Counted from the stretch's first letter, positions 1 through 9,443 are shown. The stretch is 41,482 nucleotides of DNA from Candidatus Daviesbacteria bacterium (GCA_016176415.1 JACOXH010000007.1:1-41482), one strand, 5' to 3'. Notes: generated by a model not told the origin, from the letters alone. A program made the numbers and translations.

Positions 1-645
1 TTCCTCTATAGTCCCGAATTTATGAATTAACTTTGTAGCAGTCACCTCTCCTATTCCCTGTACTCCGGGGATATTATCTGAAGCATCCCCTGCCAAACCT
101 TTATAATCTATTAATTGTTTGGGCATAAACCCGTATCTGGCTACAAATTCCTCGATCCCATACAACCCAACGTCAGTTAAAGTTTTCTTGGGCATAAATA
201 CTTTGACTTTTTCATCAATCAGCTGCATTGCATCCCTGTCTCCTGTGACAATAATTACCTCCAAATCTCCTGACTTTTGAGCCTGTTTTGTCAAAGTTCC
301 AATTAAATCATCGGCTTCATAACCTTCTAAGGCAAATTCAGGGATATTTAAAGCTTTGGTGACCTCATAAACCCTTTTATATTGGGCAGACAACCCGTCG
401 TCAGGAGCAGTTCTGGTGGCTTTATATTGAGTATAAGCCTGATGTCTGAAGGTAGGCCCTTTTTTGTCCCAGGCTATAGCCAGATATTGGGGACGAAGTT
501 CGGAAATAACTTTCAAAATCATGGAGCAAAAGCCATAAACTGCATTTACCAGTTCCCCTTTTGAGGTAGTAAAAGGAGGCACAGCATGGTAGGCCCTGTG
601 AAACAAGGCATTACCATCTACTAAAACAAGCTTTTGGGATTTCAT
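1..645 (-). CDS. polA: 5'-3' exonuclease / DNA polymerase I N-terminal domain (3' end runs off window)
   Basis: Reverse-strand reading from ATG at 643-645 gives MKSQKLVLVDGNALFHRAYHAVPP...GYEADDLIGTL...VIIVTGDRDAMQLID...DYKGLAGDASDNIPGVQGIGEVTATKLI, typical of the PolA 5' nuclease; no stop before coordinate 1. Confidence 0.9.
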   Translation of the reverse strand, partial: MKSQKLVLVDGNALFHRAYHAVPPFTTSKGELVNAVYGFCSMILKVISELRPQYLAIAWDKKGPTFRHQAYTQYKATRTAPDDGLSAQYKRVYEVTKALNIPEFALEGYEADDLIGTLTKQAQKSGDLEVIIVTGDRDAMQLIDEKVKVFMPKKTLTDVGLYGIEEFVARYGFMPKQLIDYKGLAGDASDNIPGVQGIGEVTATKLIHKFGTIEE

Positions 646-694
646 GCTTGAATTTTAGCATATATTTACCATATAAAATTAATAATTAGGCAAA

Positions 695-841
695 TGCTGG
701 CGAAGTCATGAGCATAAAAGCAATTAGAAGATTTTTTGTGCAGGTGCCCGTCAAAAAATCTTCCCATAGTGAGACCAGAGAATACTTAAATGTTACAGCA
801 TCTACTGGTCGAACGGTGCTTTTTGCCATGACGAGCCAGCA
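695..841. repeat. 147-bp structured palindromic element (MITE or structured RNA)
   Basis: Imperfect terminal inverted repeat TGCTGGC-n-GTCATG...AAAAGC / GCTTTTT...CATGAC-n-GCCAGCA enclosing a 12-bp hairpin (727-738/752-763) and a GACCAG/CTGGTC stem. Confidence 0.6.
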
Positions 842-844
842 AAT

Positions 845-1837
845 TTAAAATAATGTCTTAGCAAAGTTTAGATACTCCGGGTGGCCATTTTGGGCCATGA
901 AATACCACCACTCTGCTCCCCAAAGGTAAGTCTCATCAAATCCTGTTTTTTGGGCATACCTGATATAGGTTTTAAAATCTTTCAGGGAAAAAAGTCTGCT
1001 CTGCTCCTCTGTTGATACAAACTTACCTCCTGCCAGCCACGGTTCTGCCTGCAGTTCTACTATAATGGTTTTTTCATTTTCAGGCGCAAAAAACTGCCTG
1101 ATGAATGCTGATTTAATAGTATAAAAATATGCAGGTATGGGGTAACTGACATAGCCAAACCACTTGTCGTACACCCGTCTGTAAACAGTAGTCCCGAAAA
1201 TGTCCGAAAGACTCATTGATGCAATCCAAGTACCCAATTCTCCTGAGTCTGTCATTATAATTTTTTTATCACTTAGCCCTCTTACCAATTCAACTTCTTT
1301 TTTAAGGAAGTTTCTGTCTGCTTTATCGCAATTTTCTCCAAAGGGAAGCAGTGGTTCATTTTCCACCTGCCATCCGGCGATAGCCGGATTATTTTTGTAT
1401 CTTTGAACAACTTCTTTTATAAACTTTAAAGCTTTTTCCTGACGCTGGTCCACGGTCAGTTTTTTTACCCATGCAGGCATGTGACACTCGGGCCAACGGG
1501 GTTGCTTTATCCCTAAAACCGCAATCACCTTTATTCCCTTTGCTTCTGCTAAAGAAAGCATAAAATCAGCATCAGTAAAACTAAAATTACTTTCTTCTTT
1601 TTCTATATCCTCCCAGTAAAGAGGCAAGCGCAATCTCTTTACTCCTGTTTCTTCTAACATTCTCTTAAAAGTTTCCTGCCAGTCTAATTTAAGATATTTT
1701 GCGTACCTTGAAGAAAAAGTTACTCCCCACTCGGGTTGATTTTTTGAGTAATAATTTTCTAAACTTAAATTAACAATAAAGATTGCTACAAAAAAGGTGA
1801 GGAAATATTTTAGGATTTTGGGCAGTTTTATCATCAA
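845..1837 (-). CDS. Membrane-anchored glycoside hydrolase-like TIM-barrel protein
   Basis: 330 aa; N-terminal TM segment; WQVENEP motif typical of clan GH-A acid/base region. Confidence 0.65.
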   Translation of the reverse strand: MMIKLPKILKYFLTFFVAIFIVNLSLENYYSKNQPEWGVTFSSRYAKYLKLDWQETFKRMLEETGVKRLRLPLYWEDIEKEESNFSFTDADFMLSLAEAKGIKVIAVLGIKQPRWPECHMPAWVKKLTVDQRQEKALKFIKEVVQRYKNNPAIAGWQVENEPLLPFGENCDKADRNFLKKEVELVRGLSDKKIIMTDSGELGTWIASMSLSDIFGTTVYRRVYDKWFGYVSYPIPAYFYTIKSAFIRQFFAPENEKTIIVELQAEPWLAGGKFVSTEEQSRLFSLKDFKTYIRYAQKTGFDETYLWGAEWWYFMAQNGHPEYLNFAKTLF

Positions 1838-1877
1838 ATTAATATTACCTAATTTTGCTGCATGATAAAATAGATTA

Positions 1878-2627
1878 ATGCAGGCTAAAAAGCTTAGAAT
1901 CGCCTCACTTATTATTACTCATAACAGGATTGATGAAGCAAAAGCCCAAATGGATATTATCCGCGAGTTTTGGCAACCTAACTTCGGCTCTTTGGATATT
2001 TATCATGAGTATAACGGCCAAAAAGACTGGTACCCCCAAAAATACAAAGAAGACAGTCTGCACCGTAATAAAAAAATGTCTCACTTTTTAGGTGTTAACC
2101 ATATGTTATCTCAGGGCATGAAACATGTGCTTAACTCTGGCAAGAAATACGACTTTATCATTGCTACCTCTGCAGATGTTTGGTTTTTTGACCCTAAGAA
2201 ATTAAAAAAGGTTATTCTTTCTTGTTACAAAAAGAGAGCGCAACTTGCCACTTCGCTGTGGATGGGCGTTGCTTTAGGCACAGAGTTTTTTATCATCACC
2301 CCGGAACTTGCCAAAAAAGCCTTTCCTTTAAAGTTGACTGCTTTGATTAAAAGATACAAATTAATGGACTGGGTAAATCTTGGCAAAATTGGCATTTTTG
2401 AAACCCTTTTTACTCTGCAAATGATCAGACTTTTAAAAAATCCCCAAAAAATATACCTGATCCCTGGCCGAAGAGTGGTTTTGCCAACAAACCGCTATTG
2501 GTCTCCTTCCTTTTACGCTTCACACCATGACAGAAATAAAAGAAAGAGGGATATTTTATCTAAAATAAAAAGCATTACAGGTGACAATTTGGGAAATATG
2601 CCTTCATTACACAAGTTTTTAGTCTGA
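1878..2627 (+). CDS. Putative glycosyltransferase-like protein
   Basis: 249 aa; N-terminal SLIITHNRIDEA and ATSADVWFF resemble GT-A fold motifs; next to glycosyltransferases. Confidence 0.4.
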   Translation: MQAKKLRIASLIITHNRIDEAKAQMDIIREFWQPNFGSLDIYHEYNGQKDWYPQKYKEDSLHRNKKMSHFLGVNHMLSQGMKHVLNSGKKYDFIIATSADVWFFDPKKLKKVILSCYKKRAQLATSLWMGVALGTEFFIITPELAKKAFPLKLTALIKRYKLMDWVNLGKIGIFETLFTLQMIRLLKNPQKIYLIPGRRVVLPTNRYWSPSFYASHHDRNKRKRDILSKIKSITGDNLGNMPSLHKFLV

Positions 2628-3392
2628 AGGGCCGGCAGATTTTTTGAAATTACCAAATTCGTACCTGACTTTACTTCTTTTACGACCCAGAAGCAGTATA
2701 CTTAATCCAAATAAAACCATTCTGGCAGAATATTTTGTTCTTCCTTCCTGAGCCACCCGTCTGACAGAGGTATGCAGTTGTACGCTTTTTAAAAACATCA
2801 GCCTGCCGCCCCTCTTTATAACGCGGTGCGCAAGCTCCTGATCTTCCCCTACTGCCACCGTCTCATCAAATCCGCCCACTTTCTCAAACACATCACGCCT
2901 GATATACAAATTTCTGGCGGTAATAACAGGCCAAATATGCCTTAATAACCGAATCAGTAAATCCTCTACCATAAAGTAGATTTTATCCTTCCAGAAATTT
3001 GAATCAGGAGGAGTTTTGGCTACTGCTATATCAGGCTTTCTGATCAATACTTCATTAAAGTATTTTTCCAGCACATCTGCACCCCGAAGCTCCATATCAG
3101 CATCTAAAAAGAGCATATGACTTGCTGAAGTTTTGCCTGCGCCTAAGTTACGCTGAACTGAGATCGTTTTACGCGGAATTTGGAAAAATTTTAGACTTTT
3201 TAAGACTAATTGTCTTTTTTTAATCTCCTCTATTGTTTTATCCTGTGACTGTGCATCAACCACAACTATTTCTTTAGGAGCAACAGTTTGCCTGGTAATT
3301 GAATCCAGCAATCTGCCGATAAAATGTTCTTCATTCAAAGTAGGGATAACAACAGCCAAGTCTATCATTTTTTTTGCGTTATTCTTACCCAT
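2619..3392 (-). CDS. Glycosyltransferase family 2
   Basis: AVVIPTLNEEHFIGRLLDSI, VVDAQSQDKT, LFLDADMEL motifs. Confidence 0.85.
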   Translation of the reverse strand: MGKNNAKKMIDLAVVIPTLNEEHFIGRLLDSITRQTVAPKEIVVVDAQSQDKTIEEIKKRQLVLKSLKFFQIPRKTISVQRNLGAGKTSASHMLFLDADMELRGADVLEKYFNEVLIRKPDIAVAKTPPDSNFWKDKIYFMVEDLLIRLLRHIWPVITARNLYIRRDVFEKVGGFDETVAVGEDQELAHRVIKRGGRLMFLKSVQLHTSVRRVAQEGRTKYSARMVLFGLSILLLGRKRSKVRYEFGNFKKSAGPSD

Positions 3393-3426
3393 TCATTCAT
3401 TTTACCAAATATAATAGTTTTTCACG

Positions 3427-4629
3427 ATGAAAATACTATTTGCCACTGATAATTTTTACCCCAATATCAATGGCGCAGCCAATTTTACTTTAGAGCTGGC
3501 AAAAGGATTGATTGGAAATGGTCATATTGTCACAGTTATCGCGCCTGCGCAAAAGTTTGCTAATACTGTCACAAAATATAAAGGGATAATTATTTACGGA
3601 ATCCGCTCTGTTATGATCCCCCCTGTTATTCATCCTGCCAGAACCAGAATTCCTTTTGTTGATTCTTTAAATATTGAAAAAATAATTAAAAAAGTATCTC
3701 CTCAAATAATCCATATTCAGGATCACTTTTTCATCGGCAGTCAGGTGGTAGATACCGGCAAAAGAGAAGACATACCAATTATCGGCACAAATCTCTTCTT
3801 GCCTGAGAACCTTATTCATTACCTTCATCCTCCTGCCTTTGTCAGACAACCTTTATCAAAATTGGCCTGGAAACAATTTATAAGCATTTTCAATAAACTC
3901 GATTTAGTTACCACGCCTACTGTTACTGCTGTAAAGCTAATAAAAAAATTAGGATTGAAAACTCCTGTTATTGCCATATCCTGTGGTGTAAACTTAACCA
4001 GATTTACTCCCAAAAAAAAGGGGAATTCCAAAGCTACTGTTTTGTATGTAGGCAGATTGGATAAAGAAAAAAATATCGATGTAATTATCAAAGCTTTTGC
4101 CAAAGTTTTAGATTCCGTTGATGCTAAACTCATTATTACCGGTCAGGGTAAGGAAAAAGAAAATTTGGAAGAGCTGACAAGACAGCTGGGAGTAGACAAA
4201 AACACTACTTTCACAGGCCTTATACCTGAAGAGAATCTCCCTTCTCTTTACCAATCTGCTAGTGTTTTTGTAATTGCCTCTACTGCAGAACTGCAAAGTA
4301 TCGTAACTTTGGAAGCCATGGCATCAGGCCTGCCGGTAGTAGCAGCTGATGCAGTAGCTCTGCCTGAATTGGTACATCACGGTCAAAATGGCTATCTGTT
4401 TAAAGCTGAAGATGTAAAACAACTAGCAGAATATATTGTCGAAATTTTGAAAGACCCTGTACTTCAAAAAAAGATGTCGCAAAACAGTCTGAAGATTGTC
4501 AGACCCCATAAATCAGAAAATACAGTTAAAAATTATGAGAAAATCTATGCTAATTTAATTGCTGCCAAAACACTCATTAGCCCGGTCAGAAAGTACCCCT
4601 TTTTCTACCGCGTTCAAAGCAGAAGATGA
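3427..4629 (+). CDS. Glycosyltransferase family 4/group 1
   Basis: FYPNINGAANFTLELAKGL, VLYVGRLDKEKNID, EAMASGLPVVAADAVALPELV. Confidence 0.9.
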   Translation: MKILFATDNFYPNINGAANFTLELAKGLIGNGHIVTVIAPAQKFANTVTKYKGIIIYGIRSVMIPPVIHPARTRIPFVDSLNIEKIIKKVSPQIIHIQDHFFIGSQVVDTGKREDIPIIGTNLFLPENLIHYLHPPAFVRQPLSKLAWKQFISIFNKLDLVTTPTVTAVKLIKKLGLKTPVIAISCGVNLTRFTPKKKGNSKATVLYVGRLDKEKNIDVIIKAFAKVLDSVDAKLIITGQGKEKENLEELTRQLGVDKNTTFTGLIPEENLPSLYQSASVFVIASTAELQSIVTLEAMASGLPVVAADAVALPELVHHGQNGYLFKAEDVKQLAEYIVEILKDPVLQKKMSQNSLKIVRPHKSENTVKNYEKIYANLIAAKTLISPVRKYPFFYRVQSRR

Positions 4630-5196
4630 AGCCTCTCTGGACAAAAAATTGCAGCCTGACAATTTACTTATCCTAACCTGATCAACAAAAGGAGAGTTCA
4701 GCAGTATTAACCTTTCTGCCAATTCCTGATCCCAGCGGGTCAGCCTGAAAACAGTTGACTTAATGGACATACGGGCCCTGGGGTTTGACACTTGAGGATA
4801 AATGTTTTCCATCACGCTCATATGCATACTCACTTCATCAATTATCTGTTTGGCAATAGCTTTGTCTTTTAAATTTACCAACCCCTTAACTTTCTCCAAA
4901 TGACCGAAATAACGAATCAGAGCCGGTTCAATCAGATCTTGGCGGTTTGTGGATACAAGGCTGTTTACTTCTCTCATCCTTCGTCCGGCAAACTCCAACT
5001 GCAACACTCCCCTTTCCTGACTGGTATCGGCAAATTTTAACTCTACTGTCTCACGGACAGCTTTTAAAAAATAAAAAGGCGATGAAGGGTTAATACGGGA
5101 CTGACCAATGACTGAGGTTTGAGCAAAAGCGGGGGTAAAGTAGAATGTAGAAAGTAGAATGTAGAAAGTAGAAATAAAAACAAAAAATTTCTTCAT
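4555..5196 (-). CDS. Secreted DUF5667-like protein
   Basis: 213 aa, signal peptide, then INPSSPFYFLKAVRETVELKF typical of DUF5667 proteins. Confidence 0.6.
   Translation of the reverse strand: MKKFFVFISTFYILLSTFYFTPAFAQTSVIGQSRINPSSPFYFLKAVRETVELKFADTSQERGVLQLEFAGRRMREVNSLVSTNRQDLIEPALIRYFGHLEKVKGLVNLKDKAIAKQIIDEVSMHMSVMENIYPQVSNPRARMSIKSTVFRLTRWDQELAERLILLNSPFVDQVRISKLSGCNFLSREASSSALNAVEKGVLSDRANECFGSN
5137..5173 (-). repeat. Tandem 14-nt repeat encoding signal-peptide core
   Basis: AAAGTAGAATGTAG x2 + AAAGTAGAA on + strand; reads out as STFYILLSTFYFTP in the overlapping CDS. Confidence 0.85.
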
Positions 5197-5228
5197 TTCC
5201 CTATTCTATCATGCTAGAATCAATTTGA

Positions 5229-5519
5229 ATGAAGATAACTTTACAACCACACTTAAAAATTCGTCTTAAGCAAAGACAGATTCCTCAAGATTATCCCGAA
5301 AAAGTAATCACAAAACCAGAATCAAAATATTTTGATAATTTAACTAAACATTTAATTGCCATTCGAGGGTTAAAATATAATAAAAAATTACGGCCAATGG
5401 CTGTATCCTATGATATAATAGAAAACGAAATTCAGGTAATTACAATTCACCCTATTAGTAAACAGGAAATTACAAATAAAGTTCAAAGAGAAAGATGGGC
5501 AAAAAATGAAGAAGACTAA
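5229..5519 (+). CDS. Small DUF4258-like protein (possible toxin-like partner)
   Basis: 96 aa, LKIRLKQRQIP...; overlaps a DUF2283-like gene, a common pairing. Confidence 0.45.
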   Translation: MKITLQPHLKIRLKQRQIPQDYPEKVITKPESKYFDNLTKHLIAIRGLKYNKKLRPMAVSYDIIENEIQVITIHPISKQEITNKVQRERWAKNEED

Positions 5520-5748
5520 CAAAAAAATATATTACGATAAAAAAACAGATGTTCTCTGGCTCAATATCAAAAGCGGCCCTGAAGAAGAGTATAAAGAGAT
5601 TGCGCCAGGGATTGGGGTAGAACTTGGTAGAAAAGGAGAGCTTTTAGGAATTGAGATCTTGAACGCTTCTAAAGTTTTACCAAAATTTGGTTTGAAAGCT
5701 CGCAATAATCCAAATTACTCTGCTGTCTCCCACAAAATTAAACCTTAG
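5506..5748 (+). CDS. DUF2283-like small protein
   Basis: YYDKKTDVLWLNIKSG...APGIGVELGRKGELLGIEILNAS is typical of DUF2283. Confidence 0.7.
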   Translation: MKKTNKKIYYDKKTDVLWLNIKSGPEEEYKEIAPGIGVELGRKGELLGIEILNASKVLPKFGLKARNNPNYSAVSHKIKP

Positions 5749-6268
5749 CTTCCTTCTGATACGCGCTACTGTCTTCTCCGTAGAATTCTTTGAGAGTCTT
5801 ATTCTCTCTTAATGTTGCAAAAGCTGCTCTTTTGCATGCTCTTATAGTTGCTGGTGTTTTCCTAAACATAACCCCCACTTCTTTTACGGTACGCCTTCTT
5901 CCGTCTTCCAATCCAAACAGTACTTCTAAGGTTCTTTTTTGTTTGAAGGGTAGGCTCTCTACAGCATCTTGGACAACTTCCCGAAGGGAAAGTCCTATTA
6001 CTGCTTCAGCTGGATCCCTATTTAAGTAATAGTAGTAATTCGAACCGCTTGATCTTGCTATTACCTGTTCAATCTCGGTTTCAGGCACTTCGTCTAAAGG
6101 AATAATTTCAGGTTTAAACCGATCTTCAACAACCTTTATTTTACTTCTAACAAAGTTCTTTTCTGCAGTCAAAGCTTCTACCATTTCACTCAGTGGCACA
6201 GCATCAGCTGGAATTGCTAAGAATGTAACAGTATTCCCAATAGAAAAAGCTTTATCATACTCAAGCAT
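5738..6268 (-). CDS. Sigma-70 region 4-like DNA-binding protein lacking region 2
   Basis: LPFKQKRTLEVLFGLEDGRRRTVKEVGVMFRKTPATIRACKRAA parallels RpoD region 4 in this window ([44 protein letters not shown]). Confidence 0.65.
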   Translation of the reverse strand: MLEYDKAFSIGNTVTFLAIPADAVPLSEMVEALTAEKNFVRSKIKVVEDRFKPEIIPLDEVPETEIEQVIARSSGSNYYYYLNRDPAEAVIGLSLREVVQDAVESLPFKQKRTLEVLFGLEDGRRRTVKEVGVMFRKTPATIRACKRAAFATLRENKTLKEFYGEDSSAYQKEAKV

Positions 6269-6305
6269 AGTGAGGAATTATATCAAATTTTCGTGTGTAA
6301 AGTAA

Positions 6306-9300
6306 CTATAGGGAGTTAATTTTTTTCTTACCAACGATGTCCTCAAATTCATCTGATTCCAAAGTCTCTTTTTCCAACAAGGCTTTGGCTACTTTATCAA
6401 GCTTTAATTTTTGTTTCCTTAAAATATCCTGGGCATCTTTAAAACAGGTATCTATAATTTTTTTGATTTCACTATCGACCGCATCATGCATTTTGGGTGA
6501 TAATTCTGTTCCCTCTCCTGCTCCCCTCCAAATACCAAACATGGGCCTTGAGTGAACGCTTAAAGGCCCCAGAGAAGACATGCCGTATTCTGTTACCATA
6601 GCCCGGGCAATACCCGTTGCAGCTTCAATATCAGAAGCAGCTCCTGTGGAAATATCTTTAAATACAAAAAACTCTGCTGCCTGACCGCCCAAAGCCGCAG
6701 TGATTTGCTCCATCAGCCTTGATTTGCTTTCATTAGAGCGGTCTTCTGTAGGAGGGAAAAGGGTATGGCCGCCTGACATGCCGCGGGAAACAATGGAAAT
6801 CCTGTGCACAGGATCTACATTGGGCAAGAAGTGGCCGACAACTGCGTGACCTGCTTCGTGATAAGCTGCCAGTTTTCTATCCCTTTCAGACTGCATTCTT
6901 TTCCTTTGAGGCCCTAATTTTTCTTTGGTAGCTGCCTCTTCCAGGTCTTTATTGTCTATGGCTGTTTTGCCTTCGCGGGCGGCTAAAATTGCTGCCTCAT
7001 TTAACATATTGGCCAAATCTGCCCCTGAAAAACCAACCGTTCTTCTGGCCAATTTCTCCGTAGACACTTCTTTAGTAAAAGGCTTACCCTTCATATGCAG
7101 TTCAATAATGGCCCTTCTTTCATTAAGATCCGGCATACCCAAAACTACCCTCCTGTCAAATCTGCCCGGACGGATTAAGGCTGCATCCAGTAAATCCGGT
7201 CTGTTGGTGGCTGCAAGCACTATAACATGATCATTGGGAGTAAAACCGTCCATTTCCACCAAAATTTGATTTAGCGTTTGCTCTCTTTCGTCGTGCCCGC
7301 CGGTCATCCCCATTCCCCGCTGCCTGCCGATTGATTCCACCTCATCTACAAAGATAATAGCCGGAGCAGCTTTTTTTGCCTGGGCAAACATATCTCTAAC
7401 CCTGGCTGCACCAACGCCTACTAACATTTCCATAAATTCAGAACCGGCAATGGAGAAAAATGGTACACCGGCTTCTCCTGCTATAGCGCGCGAAAGTAAC
7501 GTGTTATGGTTTACAAATCCGTTTCCTAAAAAACTATGTGTTTGCGGGACAGTGAAGTCGTAAACCTGATCCACACCGGATGTTTTTTCCGTAACTTTAG
7601 AGAAAAATAATCCCGCCTCAAGAATATTACGGAAATATTCCAGATGAGGAATATTCAAATCCAGAGTATTGGCAAAACTCACATATTCACTTAACGTTTG
7701 CCTGGAAACGCGCCCTCTTCTGCGTACTTTATCTATAATTTTTGATAACTTTTCATTACTGAGTTTATTTTCAGATATTTTTCTCCAGGATTCATACACC
7801 AAATGCGCTATCCCCGGAACTATATCAATATTAGTATTGACCCTCTCCATCCTTGCTGTATGAGCCTTAAGCAATTTTTGTTTCCTGCTAAGACGGAAAC
7901 CTACTACTTTACTAAAATTGACTAAAGATGAACCTGTCATAGTTAATCTGTACACTGACCGGTAATATCCATTTTCCGGCCTTCCTTTTATGTTCAGACT
8001 GGCTACTGTCCCAAGATTTAACAACATCATTTGTACCTGTCTTGCCATCTTTTCAGAAACAGTGGTATATTCGAATTCTGCCTGGTTTGTACCAATACAG
8101 GCATCTGTGTCAAAAAGTCCCTGCAGAAAGGAAACTTGTATGGCTTCAGGCGCTTGCAGGACCGTTGGAGGTATTACCTTATCATAAGATAATAAATATG
8201 ACATACCCAGCTGATATAGTTGTCTTTTAAGATCCCAGTTGGAAACAAGAAAAGATTGACCGTTAATACTTGTAGAAATTGCACATTTTGGATAATGCGT
8301 TTTTATATATTTCTTATAAAATTCAATTATTTCCGGCTCAATGCTGGTTAACCCCACTCTTGATGCGTGACTTAAGTTTCCGTCCCCTGTTAAAAGACCT
8401 AAAAGGTATGCCGTATCCTGATCCACAAGATTAAGATCACCGAACATTCTTCTGCCAAATTGTATAGCAACATAATCATCCTGTTGGATCTGCTGGAGAT
8501 TTCTGAAACGAAGTTTGCCGTCCTTATCCATTACCACAACCGGATGTTCGGGTGTTCCTTCCAAAGTGAAACCTTGCGCCAGTTTTACCCTAATAGTTTC
8601 CTGTTCTCCTAAATTAAACCAGTGGGAAGCAAAATTTTTACTGGAAACCACATCATCCGGATTTAAACCTGAAAGCTGAGCTCCATAAACTTCATGAGAT
8701 TTTGGATCAACAAAGAAATAACGGGGCACCTCGCGTATCTCCATCAGACCTTTATTAGTCCAGATAACCGTATCGCCTGTAACACATTTTCCTGTTCCGG
8801 CAGGGCCCACCATTAAAACCCCTTTGGGGATTCTTGCGCCCAGTGCTTTAAATTTTTCGGGGGTTTTCAAAAATTCCACTATTTCTGATAATTCTTTTTT
8901 TGCCTCTTCTGCGCCTGCTACGTCAGTAAATTTAATTTGAGGCTGATCTTTGGAATAAAGACGGGCTCTGGATTGAGCAAAAGAAAAGATTCCCTGTGCT
9001 CCTTCTCTGGCATTTCTAAACAGTAAAAACATCAATCCCACCAAAATTAATATGGGTAAAACTGCAGACAATACCCCGACCCAAGCCTGCTGCAGGGACA
9101 AATCTTTAACTTCAATAGTCACAGATTTAGGGTCAACTCCGCTGGATTCTAAAATCTTGTAGATAGACTCCCCTTCTTCTTTGCGGGAACTCAGTTTTTG
9201 ATCTGAATCTTTAACTTCTGCTGTTACTTTGTCTCCCTCCAGTGTAATTTTTTGAATTTTTCCGTCTTTGGTATCCTGAATAATTTGGGAAATAGGCACA

Positions 9301-9443
9301 TCATTTGAGGAAGTTGAAGGTCCGCCGGAAATTTGATAGAAGAAAATCAAAGCAGCCAAAGCAATTAAAACATAAACAATTAAGCCTTTAAATACAGGGA
9401 AAATCTTTTTACCCACGTTAATTTTCCTTTTTCCGTTTGGCAT
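6306..9443 (-). CDS. ftsH: ATP-dependent zinc metalloprotease FtsH containing an intein
   Basis: N-terminal TM segments, AAA+ domain (GPAGTGK split, FVDEVESIGRQRG, SRH ATNRPDLLDAALIRPGRFD), HEAGH zinc motif. Confidence 0.97.
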   Translation of the reverse strand: MPNGKRKINVGKKIFPVFKGLIVYVLIALAALIFFYQISGGPSTSSNDVPISQIIQDTKDGKIQKITLEGDKVTAEVKDSDQKLSSRKEEGESIYKILESSGVDPKSVTIEVKDLSLQQAWVGVLSAVLPILILVGLMFLLFRNAREGAQGIFSFAQSRARLYSKDQPQIKFTDVAGAEEAKKELSEIVEFLKTPEKFKALGARIPKGVLMVGPAGTGKCVTGDTVIWTNKGLMEIREVPRYFFVDPKSHEVYGAQLSGLNPDDVVSSKNFASHWFNLGEQETIRVKLAQGFTLEGTPEHPVVVMDKDGKLRFRNLQQIQQDDYVAIQFGRRMFGDLNLVDQDTAYLLGLLTGDGNLSHASRVGLTSIEPEIIEFYKKYIKTHYPKCAISTSINGQSFLVSNWDLKRQLYQLGMSYLLSYDKVIPPTVLQAPEAIQVSFLQGLFDTDACIGTNQAEFEYTTVSEKMARQVQMMLLNLGTVASLNIKGRPENGYYRSVYRLTMTGSSLVNFSKVVGFRLSRKQKLLKAHTARMERVNTNIDIVPGIAHLVYESWRKISENKLSNEKLSKIIDKVRRRGRVSRQTLSEYVSFANTLDLNIPHLEYFRNILEAGLFFSKVTEKTSGVDQVYDFTVPQTHSFLGNGFVNHNTLLSRAIAGEAGVPFFSIAGSEFMEMLVGVGAARVRDMFAQAKKAAPAIIFVDEVESIGRQRGMGMTGGHDEREQTLNQILVEMDGFTPNDHVIVLAATNRPDLLDAALIRPGRFDRRVVLGMPDLNERRAIIELHMKGKPFTKEVSTEKLARRTVGFSGADLANMLNEAAILAAREGKTAIDNKDLEEAATKEKLGPQRKRMQSERDRKLAAYHEAGHAVVGHFLPNVDPVHRISIVSRGMSGGHTLFPPTEDRSNESKSRLMEQITAALGGQAAEFFVFKDISTGAASDIEAATGIARAMVTEYGMSSLGPLSVHSRPMFGIWRGAGEGTELSPKMHDAVDSEIKKIIDTCFKDAQDILRKQKLKLDKVAKALLEKETLESDEFEDIVGKKKINSL
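7503..8786 (-). mobile_element. LAGLIDADG-type intein (428 aa) inserted in the FtsH Walker A motif
   Basis: Starts Cys (CVTGDTVIWTNKGLMEI), block B GTPEHPVVV, DOD motifs LLGLLTGDG and FLQGLFDTDA, C-terminus DFTVPQTHSFLGNGFVNHN followed by +1 Thr; exteins join as GPAGTGK-TLLSRAIAGEAG. Confidence 0.95.
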
